From Rhodocyclaceae bacterium (GTDB taxonomy: Bacteria; Pseudomonadota; Gammaproteobacteria; Burkholderiales; Rhodocyclaceae): 64,000 bases of DNA. Both the position numbers and the translations under genes were made by a program. Below, piece by piece: positions 1 to 7,063 of the stretch; the first letter of the stretch is position 1, and the number at the start of each line of letters is the position of its first letter. Where the stretch lies: assembly GCA_018262775.1 (NCBI GenBank), contig JADFDU010000006.1:1-64000 (forward strand). Direction: 5' to 3'. The notes beneath the pieces are model-generated. The model saw nothing but the letters and a program-made list of their open reading frames with translations, was not told where the DNA came from and did no database searches.

Positions 1-498
1 GAGGCCGACGCGCCGAACCGCAAATGGGTGGCCGACTTCACCTACATCTGGACGGCGGAAGGCTGGTTGTTCGTGGCAGCGGTGCTGGACTTGTACTCGC
101 GCCGCATCGTCGGCTGGTCGATGAGTGGTGCCATGACGGCGCAGCTGGTCAGTGACGCCCTGCTGATGGCGCTGTGGCGCCGCGGCAAACCCGACGAACT
201 GCTGCACCACTCGGACCAGGGCAGCCAATACACCAGCGAGGACTTCCAGCGCCTGCTGCACGACCACGGCATTGTCTGCAGCATGAGTCGCCGCGGCGAT
301 TGCTGGGACAACGCGGCCATGGAGAGCTTCTTCTCTTCTTTGAAGACTGAAAGAACGAGCCGCAAGCGCTATGTCACACGAGACGAGGCCCGCGCCGATG
401 TGTTCGATTACGTGGAACGGTTCTACAATCCGAGGCGCCGGCATTCGACGCTCGGCTACCTTAGCCCCATCCAGTTCGAGCAGCGCTTAATGGGCTAA
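1..498 (+). CDS. IS3-family transposase OrfB, 5'-truncated by the window edge
   Basis: This is the integrase-core part of an IS3-family DDE transposase, open from the first base of the window (165 residues seen). The catalytic triad is visible: Asp in VADFTYI (residue 12 of the visible part), Asp in HHSDQGSQY (72) and Glu in AAMESFFSSLK (108). The last two are separated by 35 residues, the D35E spacing of the family. The C-terminal motif YNPRRRHSTLGY is also typical. The catalytic core shows no frameshift, so the copy could be active. OrfA and the N-terminal helix-turn-helix of OrfB would lie to the left. Confidence 0.93.
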   Translation, partial: EADAPNRKWVADFTYIWTAEGWLFVAAVLDLYSRRIVGWSMSGAMTAQLVSDALLMALWRRGKPDELLHHSDQGSQYTSEDFQRLLHDHGIVCSMSRRGDCWDNAAMESFFSSLKTERTSRKRYVTRDEARADVFDYVERFYNPRRRHSTLGYLSPIQFEQRLMG

Positions 499-529
499 GC
501 AAACCGTCCGGGAAATCGGGGGAAGGCCA
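1..529 (+). mobile_element. 3' part of an IS3-family insertion sequence
   Basis: The element runs in from the left window edge and carries the C-terminal part of an IS3-type transposase ending at 498. The right end is placed near 529 because the bases after the stop (about 503-529) form a G-rich run ending in CA, as IS3-family right inverted repeats usually do. An unrelated open frame begins immediately after. The left end is outside the window, so the inverted repeat and target duplication cannot be checked; the boundary is inference. Confidence 0.6.
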
Positions 530-709
530 GAGGGCACGGTCTTCGGTGAGCGCAAGCTGTGGCATGACCATGCCGGCGAACAGCCCTTCACCCGCGATCT
601 GTATGGCGTGAAAATCCCGCGCGGCATCCGCACCGTCATCATCCAGGCGCGCGACCAGAAGCATGGCTACGGCGGCAAGACCGTGGACGTCCCGCTGCCG
701 GGACGCTAG
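530..709 (+). pseudogene. 3' fragment of an unidentified gene cut by the IS
   Basis: A frame stays open from the presumed IS end to a TAG at 707-709 and encodes about 59 residues with no good start codon. Residues such as YGVKIPRGIRTVIIQARD and HGYGGKTVDVPLPGR have protein-like composition and codon use, so this looks like the C-terminus of a real protein whose 5' part was removed or displaced by the IS3 element. I do not recognise the family. It is not the usual TumE partner of the regulator that follows. Confidence 0.5.
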
Positions 710-750
710 CCATCAGCCACATGCCCAAGCGCACATCGAGAGGTGGAACC

Positions 751-1098
751 ATGAAAACCGTGACGCTTGACGTGCGTGCGCCCAAGGAGGCGATGGCCGA
801 CTTCACGCGTGCCTGGAAAACTGGCAAGGCGGACAAGTCAGCGCGGATCAGCTTCGCCACGCCGGAACTGCTCTGGAAAGTGCTGACCGCCAAGCGCTGG
901 GAACTGCTCAAGGCGCTCTGCGGGGCGGGGCCCGTCTCGATCCGCGAAGCAGCCCGACGCGTAGCGCGTGACGTCAAGGCGGTTCACGGCGATGTCACGG
1001 CGTTGCTCAACGCGGGCTTGCTCGACCGCGCGGAAGGGGGCGGCATCGTTTTTCCCTTCGACTCGGTGAAGGTCGAATTCGTCCTGCAGGCGGCCTAG
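751..1098 (+). CDS. winged-helix regulator, HVO_A0114/TumA-like antitoxin family
   Basis: A 115-residue protein with a helix-turn-helix at about residues 45-95 (KRWELLKALCGAGPVSIREAARR, then DVKAVHGDVTALLNAGLLDR) and a short beta-wing end (FPFDSVKVEFVLQAA). This layout fits the HVO_A0114-type putative DNA-binding family, whose members are often antitoxins of TumE-type toxins. The start at 751 is preferred over the ATG at 721 because GAGGTGG lies just upstream of it. No TumE gene is present; the fragment upstream is unrelated, so the toxin was lost or never present. The 3' end of this gene is duplicated at 2037-2099. Confidence 0.7.
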   Translation: MKTVTLDVRAPKEAMADFTRAWKTGKADKSARISFATPELLWKVLTAKRWELLKALCGAGPVSIREAARRVARDVKAVHGDVTALLNAGLLDRAEGGGIVFPFDSVKVEFVLQAA

Positions 1099-1113
1099 GG
1101 CACTCTGAATAAA

Positions 1114-1236
1114 CGTCATTCCCGCGTCCCACAGGGATTTCCTCCGGTCACAAGCGGGAATCCAGTGTCTTAGCTTGAACGCCGCCGGGTACCCGCTTTT
1201 GCCCGAAGGAAATCCCTGTGGAACGCGGGTACGACG
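1114..1236. repeat. palindromic intergenic repeat, family A, long form
   Basis: Two 34-base arms (1114-1147 and 1203-1236) are inverted copies that match at 30 of 34 positions and share the core CACAGGGATTTCC. A central ~55 bases contains a further AAGCGGGAATCC motif. The whole would fold into a long hairpin. Related copies are at 2116-2209 and 20634-20660. The unit resembles the dispersed ATTCCC...GGGAAT elements found in many beta- and gammaproteobacteria. Confidence 0.8.
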
Positions 1237-1337
1237 GCTCTTTGTCAGCCATTTATCCGAATCTCAGTAGCACGTTGGCGCCCTGGAAAACCGGCTCTCA
1301 CATTGACGTAAGTTCGCAATATTGCTAACCTTCGTTC

Positions 1338-1664
1338 ATGGCATTTTCTGTTGAGTATTTTCATGCTCGAGTACTGGCCGAGATCGAATCTTGGCCCGTC
1401 GACGTTCTCGCAGACTACGCACGAATTGTCGAGTTGCTCATCGAGCATGGTCCCAACCTGAAGCTGCCTTATTCGCGAGCCTTCGGTGATGGTTTGTTTG
1501 AGTTGCGGCCTCGCGGCCGATCGGGCATTGGTCGGGCGTTCTACTGTTTCCTCGTCGGGAAGCGCGTAGTCGTACTCCACGCCTTTATCAAGAAGTCCCA
1601 GCAAACGCCTGACCGCGAAATCAAGCTCGCCCGAAAGCGATTGAAGGAGATTCAAAATGGCTGA
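1338..1664 (+). CDS. RelE/HigB-like (Gp49 family) toxin
   Basis: A 108-residue type II toxin of the RelE/ParE fold, phage Gp49-like branch. It shows the family pattern of an N-terminal helix (EIESWPVDVLADYARIVELLI), a beta strand with the PYSRAFGDGLFELRPRG motif, and the C-terminal core RAFYCFLVGKRVVVLHAFIKKSQQTP. The family cleaves ribosome-bound mRNA. Its stop overlaps the start of the antitoxin by 8 bases, the usual toxin-first HigB-HigA arrangement. It is lower in GC than its surroundings and sits between two direct repeats, consistent with mobility. Confidence 0.87.
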   Translation: MAFSVEYFHARVLAEIESWPVDVLADYARIVELLIEHGPNLKLPYSRAFGDGLFELRPRGRSGIGRAFYCFLVGKRVVVLHAFIKKSQQTPDREIKLARKRLKEIQNG

Positions 1665-2019
1665 TCTGAAATACCAACCTGTGCGCCATGACCATAAGGC
1701 ATTCCTTGAAAAGGCTTCCAAGCGTCGTGGCTTTAGCAAGGCATATGAAGCTCTTGAAGTCGAATATGCTCTTGCTCATGAAATGCTGGCCGCGCGCGCT
1801 CGTGCCGGCCTTACTCAGGAGGCCGTAGCGGGCCGCATGGGCACCACCAAGAGCGCCATCTCTCGTCTTGAGTCGGCCGGAAAGCATGCCCCTTCCGTAG
1901 CCTCGCTGAAGAGATATGCGGCGGCTGTTGGCTGCACGCTCAAGATCGAACTTGTTCCCGCCCGCGCCAAGCGGCGAAAGAGTGCCCAGCCCGGCGGTCA
2001 ACCGGACGCTGTGCGATAA
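1657..2019 (+). CDS. XRE/HigA-like antitoxin
   Basis: A 120-residue helix-turn-helix protein. The N-terminal 45 residues are probably the toxin-binding part; the Cro/C1-type HTH spans about 45-100 (ARARAGLTQEAVAGRMGTTK, SAISRLESAGKHAPSVASLK), followed by a basic tail. The start has AAGGAGA upstream and lies inside the toxin gene. It should neutralise the toxin encoded before it and repress the operon. Confidence 0.87.
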   Translation: MADLKYQPVRHDHKAFLEKASKRRGFSKAYEALEVEYALAHEMLAARARAGLTQEAVAGRMGTTKSAISRLESAGKHAPSVASLKRYAAAVGCTLKIELVPARAKRRKSAQPGGQPDAVR

Positions 2020-2036
2020 ATCCGCGCAGTACTGTG

Positions 2037-2099
2037 GCAGGGGACATCGTCTTTCCCTTCGACTCGGTTAAGGTCGAGTTCGTCTTGCAGGCTGCCTGA
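2037..2099 (+). pseudogene. duplicated 3' end of the HVO_A0114-like regulator gene
   Basis: The 60 bases before the TGA at 2097-2099 encode GDIVFPFDSVKVEFVLQAA, nearly identical to the last residues of the regulator gene ending at 1098. There is no start codon or HTH part. The similarity continues past the stop into the adjoining family A repeat, so the duplicated unit is about 120 bp. The two copies are about 1.0 kb apart and enclose the toxin-antitoxin pair. Confidence 0.75.
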
Positions 2100-2115
2100 A
2101 GAAGCGCGGAATTAA

Positions 2116-2209
2116 CGTCATTCCCGCGTCCCACAGGGATTTCCTTCGGGCAAAAGCGGGAATCCACAGGCGTTTGGAAATCATGGATTCCCGCTTGCGC
2201 GGGAATGAC
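2116..2209. repeat. palindromic intergenic repeat, family A, second copy
   Basis: The first 34 bases repeat the left arm of the copy at 1114 almost exactly (CGTCATTCCCGCGTCCCACA at the start). The remainder differs: it has GCGGGAATCCAC facing GGATTCCCGC and closes with CGCGGGAATGAC, so it is a composite of the same ATTCCCGC/GCGGGAAT half-sites. It lies downstream of the duplicated regulator tail. Confidence 0.75.
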
Positions 2210-2267
2210 AGAATTGGAATCAAAGTCAGTCCGCGCAAGACGGCGCGGCGGGCCATGCGAGGAGATT

Positions 2268-2804
2268 TCAGCGTGAAGGCGGTGGTGGCGGCAGAGATGG
2301 CGGCGGCTGATTGGGCGGCGGATACGCTGGCGGCACCGCCCCGCCGGATGCCGGCGAAACCTGGCGTTCCGGCGCATAGTGGCCCGACACCGGCACGCGA
2401 TGCCCCTGCGCGTACATGCACTGCACATAGGCGTTGTCGTAGCGCCGTTGCGCCTCGTAGCCCGAGACCTGCGCCGAGTTGGCGCCCGCCATGCTGCCCA
2501 CGATCAGTCCGGTGCCGGCGCCTACGGAAGCGCCACGACCGCCACTGATGACGGCACCCGCCACCGCGCCAACCGCCGTGCCGACTGCGGCGCTGCGCAC
2601 GCCCGCAGCTGTCGCCGAACCCTCGGCGGTTTGGCCGATCTGGGCAGCGGCGTACTGCCGGCATTGCGCATCGTCCTGGCGGAACTTGTCGAAGCTCATG
2701 CCCGTGCCCGGCAGCGCCAGCACGCTCGGTCCATCCGGCATGGATACGCAAGCACCCAGCGCGAAGGGCAGGATGCCGATGACGATCAAGGATGAATAAC
2801 GCAT
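2268..2804 (-). CDS. glycine-zipper outer-membrane lipoprotein
   Basis: A 178-residue predicted lipoprotein: signal peptide with lipobox ALGAC (Cys19), then a DDAQCRQYA segment. A glycine-zipper stretch at about 65-110 (AAVGTAVGAVAGAVISGG, GASVGAGTGLIVGSMAG) resembles the YMGG-like and SlyB-type families. The C-terminus is rich in proline. Such proteins insert in or stabilise the outer membrane. It lies 12 bases downstream of another exported Pro/Tyr-rich protein on the same strand, so the two are probably co-transcribed. Confidence 0.75.
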   Translation of the reverse strand: MRYSSLIVIGILPFALGACVSMPDGPSVLALPGTGMSFDKFRQDDAQCRQYAAAQIGQTAEGSATAAGVRSAAVGTAVGAVAGAVISGGRGASVGAGTGLIVGSMAGANSAQVSGYEAQRRYDNAYVQCMYAQGHRVPVSGHYAPERQVSPASGGAVPPAYPPPNQPPPSLPPPPPSR

Positions 2805-2816
2805 GGATGGCCTCGT

Positions 2817-3176
2817 TCAGTGTGGCGGCGGTGTGGGTACGACTTGCATCCAGCCGCCGGGGCATTCCTTGATGTAAGGATAGTAGCCCTGGGGGCTGCT
2901 GCAGTAATACCAGTAGCCCTGGCTTTGCGGCGCCGGCGCTGGCGTGGGCACCGGCTGCGGGGCGGCCCGCTCGATGTAGACCTGCGGCTCCGGCTGCACG
3001 ATCACCGTCGGCGGGTAGTAGTAATAGGGCGGGGGAACATACCAGGGATAAAAGAATGGGTAGCCCACATACACCCCGACATGCGCACGGCGATGACCGC
3101 GATCGGCCCACACCGATCCTGCGGCGGCGGCCAGGATCAGCGCCATCAACCCTGCTGTGAAACGGAATTTCTTCAT
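2817..3176 (-). CDS. exported Tyr/Pro-rich protein of unknown function
   Basis: A 119-residue protein with a clear signal peptide (MKKFRFTAGLMALILAAAAG, cut near VWA). The mature part is dominated by tyrosine and proline (YPFFYPWYVPPPYYYYPP) and ends with a Cys-containing segment (YYCSSPQGYYPYIKECPGG). The start at 3176 is chosen over the in-frame ATG at 3212 because a GGAG lies about 8 bases upstream and the signal peptide begins there. Proteins of this make-up are common in betaproteobacteria, paired with glycine-zipper lipoproteins as here; the role is not known. Confidence 0.65.
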   Translation of the reverse strand: MKKFRFTAGLMALILAAAAGSVWADRGHRRAHVGVYVGYPFFYPWYVPPPYYYYPPTVIVQPEPQVYIERAAPQPVPTPAPAPQSQGYWYYCSSPQGYYPYIKECPGGWMQVVPTPPPH

Positions 3177-3298
3177 GATCGACTCCATGCCGGGCAGGCC
3201 CGGCTGCAACACTCAGGTTTCACTATAGCCTCGCATGACCGGTCTGGGCGCGCCTGCAATCATTGGTTACAATTTTTCCGGGGTAGCCTGCCGGTTGC

Positions 3299-4507
3299 AT
3301 GCATCGCGCTAGAATCGCCCCAGCCACCATGCCGCCCTTCCTCTCCAGCGCCTTTCGCCCCTTCTATTTCCTCGGCACGCTCTATGCGCCGCTGCTGGTG
3401 GCCGTCTGGCTCGGGGCATTCCTCGGCGCCTGGGAGGTGCCCTCCGTGGGCACGCCGCTGCGCCTGTGGCACGGCCACGAGATGCTCTTCGGCTTCGCCG
3501 CGGCCATCATCGTCGGCATCGTCCTGACAGCACTGCCGAGCTGGGCCGGCACCGAAGAGCTCCAGGGCGGGCGCCTCGCGCTGCTCGTCGTCCTCTGGCT
3601 GGCCGGCCGCATCGCCTTCTGGGCGGCGCCCTGGCTGCCGCTACAGGCGCCGGCAATCGTCGACAGCCTGCTCTTCCCCGCCGTCTTCCTCATGCTCGCG
3701 CCGCAACTCCTGCGCGCGCCAAACCGCCTCTATCTCCTGCTGCTGCCGATCCTGCTGGCGCTGGCGGCGGCCAATCTCGCTTACCACTACGGCATCCTCA
3801 CCGCCAACACCGCCCTCGCCAGCCAGGGCCTGCGCGCCGCGATCTACGCCATCATCGTGCTTTACGTGCTCAAGGGCGGCGTGCTGACGCCGATCTTCAG
3901 CGGCAACGTGCTGCGCGAAAAAGGCCGCGGCGAGCAGGCACCCTTCAATCTCAAGCTGGAAATGCTGGCGGTGGGCGTGGTGCTGCTGCTCGCCGCGCTG
4001 GATCTCGCCGGCGCGCCGGCGCTGTGGGTCGGCCTGGCGGCACTCGCCTGCACGGGCGTGCATGGCGTGCGCATGGCGCGCTGGCAGGGCTGGCGCCTGC
4101 GCGACGTGCCGCTGGTGTTCGTCATGCACCTCGGCTTCGCCTGGCTGGTCTTCGCCTTCGCACTGAAGGCAGTCGCGGAATTAACGGGCGCGGTGCCGGA
4201 GGCGACCTGGGTGCACGCCTTCACCGTCGGCAGCCTCGGCCTGATGATGCTCGGCCTGATGACGCGCGTCAGCCTGCGCCATACCGGCCGGCCGCTGCTC
4301 GTGCCGGCTGCGATGCGCCTCGCCTACTGGATGATGTTCGCCGCCGCGCTGTTGCGGCTGGCGGCGACCGTACACGGCCTGGGCCACTGGGCCGTGGCGT
4401 TGGCCGCCGTGCTATGGGGACTGACTTTCCTGATCTACTTCATTCAGTTCGCCGCCGCCCTGCTGCGCCCGAGCCTGTCACGCGGCGACGCGGAGCGCCT
4501 TGTATAA
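3299..4507 (+). CDS. nnrS: NnrS family heme-copper membrane protein
   Basis: A 402-residue polytopic membrane protein with about 12 hydrophobic segments. It matches NnrS through the N-terminal FRPFYFLGTLYAPLLV, the WHGHEMLFGF motif at about 54-63 (likely heme/copper-ligand histidines) and the C-terminal MTRVSLRHTGRPLL. NnrS is linked to nitric oxide metabolism and nitrosative stress in denitrifiers. The true start may be the ATG at 3329 (MPPFLSSAFRPF), as neither has a strong ribosome site. I see no clear FNR box in the 86 bases upstream. A ferredoxin-NADP reductase follows on the same strand. Confidence 0.9.
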   Translation: MHRARIAPATMPPFLSSAFRPFYFLGTLYAPLLVAVWLGAFLGAWEVPSVGTPLRLWHGHEMLFGFAAAIIVGIVLTALPSWAGTEELQGGRLALLVVLWLAGRIAFWAAPWLPLQAPAIVDSLLFPAVFLMLAPQLLRAPNRLYLLLLPILLALAAANLAYHYGILTANTALASQGLRAAIYAIIVLYVLKGGVLTPIFSGNVLREKGRGEQAPFNLKLEMLAVGVVLLLAALDLAGAPALWVGLAALACTGVHGVRMARWQGWRLRDVPLVFVMHLGFAWLVFAFALKAVAELTGAVPEATWVHAFTVGSLGLMMLGLMTRVSLRHTGRPLLVPAAMRLAYWMMFAAALLRLAATVHGLGHWAVALAAVLWGLTFLIYFIQFAAALLRPSLSRGDAERLV

Positions 4508-4548
4508 TTCTCGCAACCGTTTCCGATTATTTCCCCGAGGGTAACCCC

Positions 4549-5400
4549 ATGTCCGTCAGCCAGGAACCGCAACAGCCCGAACTGTATTCCGCCACGCTGC
4601 TCCGCTCGCAGCGGATCACGCCCGAGACCTCGAAGGAGGAAGTCCGGCATATGGTGTTCCGCACGGGCGAGCGCGCCTTCGCGTGCAAGACGGGGCAAAG
4701 CATCCGCGTCATGGCGCCGGGACAGTTCGGCAACAAGTTTCACGTGCGCCTGTACACGATCGCTGATCCGGACCGGGAGACCGACGAGGGCACCGAGTTC
4801 ACCCTCTGCGTGCGGCGCTGCTTCTACGTCGACGAATACAGCGGCGAGCAGTACAAGGGCGTGGCCTCCAACTACCTGTGCGACCTGAAGCCGGGCGACC
4901 GCATCGCCTTCAGCGGCCCCATCGGGCTGGCCTTCCCTGTGCCGGCGAGCCGCTCGGCCGACCTGCTGATGATCGGCATGGGCACCGGTATCGCCCCCTT
5001 CCGCGCCTTCATCCGCCACCTCTACGAAAACCTCGGCGGCTGGGACGGCAAGGTGCGGCTCTTCTACGGCGCGCGCACCGGCCTGGAAATGCTCTACATG
5101 AACGAGCAGAACAACGACCTCGCCGACTATTTCGACGAGAAGACCTTCAAGGCCATCCAGGCCGTCAGCCCGAAACCGCACTTCGATGCCCCGGTCGCGC
5201 TGGACAAGGCGATCGAGCGCAACGCTACGGAAGTGTGGGAGATGCTGCAGAAGCCCGATACGCAGGTCTTCATCGCTGGCATGGAAACAATGCTCAAAGG
5301 CGTGGAAAAAGCCCTCTCGGACCATGTCGGTGCGGCGGAATGGGCTCGCAGGAGAAACGAGCTGGTTTCCAGCGGGCGCTGGAACGAAGTGCTTTACTGA
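4549..5400 (+). CDS. ferredoxin-NADP(+) reductase, plant-type FAD family
   Basis: A 283-residue flavoprotein. The FAD-binding barrel carries RLYTIADPDRE, and the NADP-binding half has GMGTGIAPFRAF and FYGARTGLEMLY. The chain ends in WNEVLY with a terminal tyrosine, as in plant-type FNR where it stacks on the flavin. It would transfer electrons between NADPH and ferredoxin. A GAGG element lies just upstream of the ATG. It follows nnrS by 41 bases and may share its transcript. BoxA-like reductases are related but carry an extra ferredoxin domain that is absent here. Confidence 0.85.
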   Translation: MSVSQEPQQPELYSATLLRSQRITPETSKEEVRHMVFRTGERAFACKTGQSIRVMAPGQFGNKFHVRLYTIADPDRETDEGTEFTLCVRRCFYVDEYSGEQYKGVASNYLCDLKPGDRIAFSGPIGLAFPVPASRSADLLMIGMGTGIAPFRAFIRHLYENLGGWDGKVRLFYGARTGLEMLYMNEQNNDLADYFDEKTFKAIQAVSPKPHFDAPVALDKAIERNATEVWEMLQKPDTQVFIAGMETMLKGVEKALSDHVGAAEWARRRNELVSSGRWNEVLY

Positions 5401-5426
5401 AACACGGGCCCTGCTTCGCGAAATCG

Positions 5427-5852
5427 TCAAACCTGTTTGTGGGATTCAATAATCGCCGCGTGCAGGGTCTCGAAGGGCAGCAGTACGCAGCCGTGGCGGT
5501 TGCGGTGCGGGCGCACCGGCTCGAAGAGGGAAAGTTCCGACCAGCCGGGCGGCGGCGCAGCGCCGGCGAGTGTGGCGGCGACCTGCTCGCTTAACGCAGC
5601 AGCTTCTTCCGCATTCAATCCAGTGCCGTGCAGGCCGACCAGCGAGGCGGCGGCGCGGCACAGCAGGCAGCCCTTCACGTCGTGGGCGAGGGCCTTGACA
5701 CGTCCATCCTCCAGCACCACCTGCATGCGCACGCGATCGCCGCACAGCGGGCTGTCGCGCAATGCAGTACCGTCGGGTGACGGCAGCGTACCGGCACCGT
5801 GGCCGGCCTTGGCGAGATCGAGCAGCGCCTGCTGGTAGAGATCGTCGTTCAT
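5427..5852 (-). CDS. NifU/SufU-like iron-sulfur cluster scaffold
   Basis: A 141-residue protein of the IscU/NifU N-terminal family, closest in layout to SufU. Conserved ligand cysteines are visible at 37 (SPLCGDRV), 62 and 65 (KGCLLCRAAASL) and 122 (RHGCVLLPFETL). It is the last gene of the cox-like operon and overlaps the desulfurase gene by 4 bases. SufU proteins accept persulfide sulfur from SufS-type desulfurases, so the pair probably delivers sulfur or iron-sulfur clusters to the molybdenum hydroxylase encoded upstream. That target is inference. Confidence 0.85.
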   Translation of the reverse strand: MNDDLYQQALLDLAKAGHGAGTLPSPDGTALRDSPLCGDRVRMQVVLEDGRVKALAHDVKGCLLCRAAASLVGLHGTGLNAEEAAALSEQVAATLAGAAPPPGWSELSLFEPVRPHRNRHGCVLLPFETLHAAIIESHKQV

Positions 5853-7063
5853 GTCAATCGCCTGATCACGTCGCGCATGCCTTCGAGCAGCGCGTCGATG
5901 TCGGCCTCATCGTTGTAGGGGGCGATGCTGGCACGCACGGCACCCTGCACACCAAAGAAGTCCATCAACGGCTGCGCACAGTGATGGCCGCCGCGCACAG
6001 CAACGCCACGCTCGTCCAGAACCTGGCAAATGTCGTGCGGATGGATGCCGGGCAGATCGAAGGCGACGATGGGCAAACGCTCGCGCATGTCGCGCGGCCC
6101 GATGAAAGTCAGTCCCGGCAATACGGCGAGGCCGTCGATCAGTCGCTGCGCGAGACGCGCCGTATGGGCATTCAGGGCGGTCCACGGCTGCTCACGCAAC
6201 CAATCGAGCGCGGCGCCCAGGCCGATGGCCTGGGCGATGGGCGGCGTGCCCGCCTCGAAGCGGCGCGGCGGCAGTGCATACGTCGTCTGCTCGGCGCCGA
6301 CGCGGCCGATCATGCCGCCGCCGCCGAGGAAAGGCGGTAGCGCCGCCAGCGCCTCGGCTTTCCCCCACAGCACGCCGACGCCGCTCGGGCCGAAGGCCTT
6401 GTGGCCGGAGAAAGCATAGAAATCCGCGCCGAGTGCGGCGACGTCCACCGGCCCGTGCTGCACCGCCTGGGCACCGTCGAGCAGGACGCGCGCGCCGACG
6501 GCCCGCGCCGCCGCAACGACGGGCACCAGGTCGGTGATCGCGCCGGTGACATTGGAAGCGTGGGTGACGGCGACGAGGCGGCAGCGCGGCGTGATGAAAT
6601 CGCCAAGACGCGCGAGATCGAGACGACCTTCAGTCGTCAGCGGCAGAATGCGCAGCGTCACGCCACGCCGCTCGCGCAGCATCTGCCAGGGGACGAAATT
6701 GCTGTGGTGCTCGGCGAGGCTCAGCAGCACCTCGTCGCCGGCTTTGAGGCCTTCGCCGAAGGCATGTGCGACCAGGTTGATCGAGGCCGTGGTGCCCGCG
6801 GTAAACACGACTTCAGCGTCACTTGCGGCATTGAGATACTTCGCAACCTGCTGCCGCGCGTTCTCGTAGGCGCTATCGGCCAACTCGGCGAGGCGGTAGG
6901 TGCCGCGCAGGACGTTGGCGCGATGCGTCAGCTCATGGTGTGTGACGGCGTCGAACGCCGCCTCGCATAGCTGGCCGGTGGCGGCATTGTCGAGGTAATG
7001 CAGCCGCGGATGGTTCGCCAGCAGCGGAAAATGCTTGCGCCAGGCAGCGGCCTGAAAAGTCAT
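5849..7063 (-). CDS. SufS/CsdA-type cysteine desulfurase
   Basis: A 404-residue class V aminotransferase-fold, PLP-dependent enzyme that releases sulfur from cysteine as an enzyme-bound persulfide. The PLP lysine is in YAFSGHKAFGPSG and the persulfide cysteine is in VRGGHHCAQPL near residue 360. The short loop around this Cys marks it as group II (SufS/CsdA). It overlaps both neighbours by 4 bases and lies between the Moco nucleotidyltransferase fusion and the NifU-like scaffold. This suggests service to Moco sulfuration or [2Fe-2S] assembly for the hydroxylase rather than general Fe-S supply. Confidence 0.9.
   Translation of the reverse strand: MTFQAAAWRKHFPLLANHPRLHYLDNAATGQLCEAAFDAVTHHELTHRANVLRGTYRLAELADSAYENARQQVAKYLNAASDAEVVFTAGTTASINLVAHAFGEGLKAGDEVLLSLAEHHSNFVPWQMLRERRGVTLRILPLTTEGRLDLARLGDFITPRCRLVAVTHASNVTGAITDLVPVVAAARAVGARVLLDGAQAVQHGPVDVAALGADFYAFSGHKAFGPSGVGVLWGKAEALAALPPFLGGGGMIGRVGAEQTTYALPPRRFEAGTPPIAQAIGLGAALDWLREQPWTALNAHTARLAQRLIDGLAVLPGLTFIGPRDMRERLPIVAFDLPGIHPHDICQVLDERGVAVRGGHHCAQPLMDFFGVQGAVRASIAPYNDEADIDALLEGMRDVIRRLT

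Noticed and set aside
530-1098. TumE-TumA toxin-antitoxin pair
   Set aside because: The regulator fits the antitoxin family, but the fragment before it does not resemble TumE and is truncated.
1114-2209. CRISPR array suggested by repeated GCGGGAATCC units
   Set aside because: The units are few, irregularly spaced, palindromic elements also present elsewhere; there are no regular spacers or cas genes.
3466-4548. Long open frame (part of a 644-residue frame) overlapping nnrS in another frame
   Set aside because: Its N-terminal part is an Arg/Pro-rich shadow of nnrS; only the part from 4549 is a real protein (the ferredoxin reductase).
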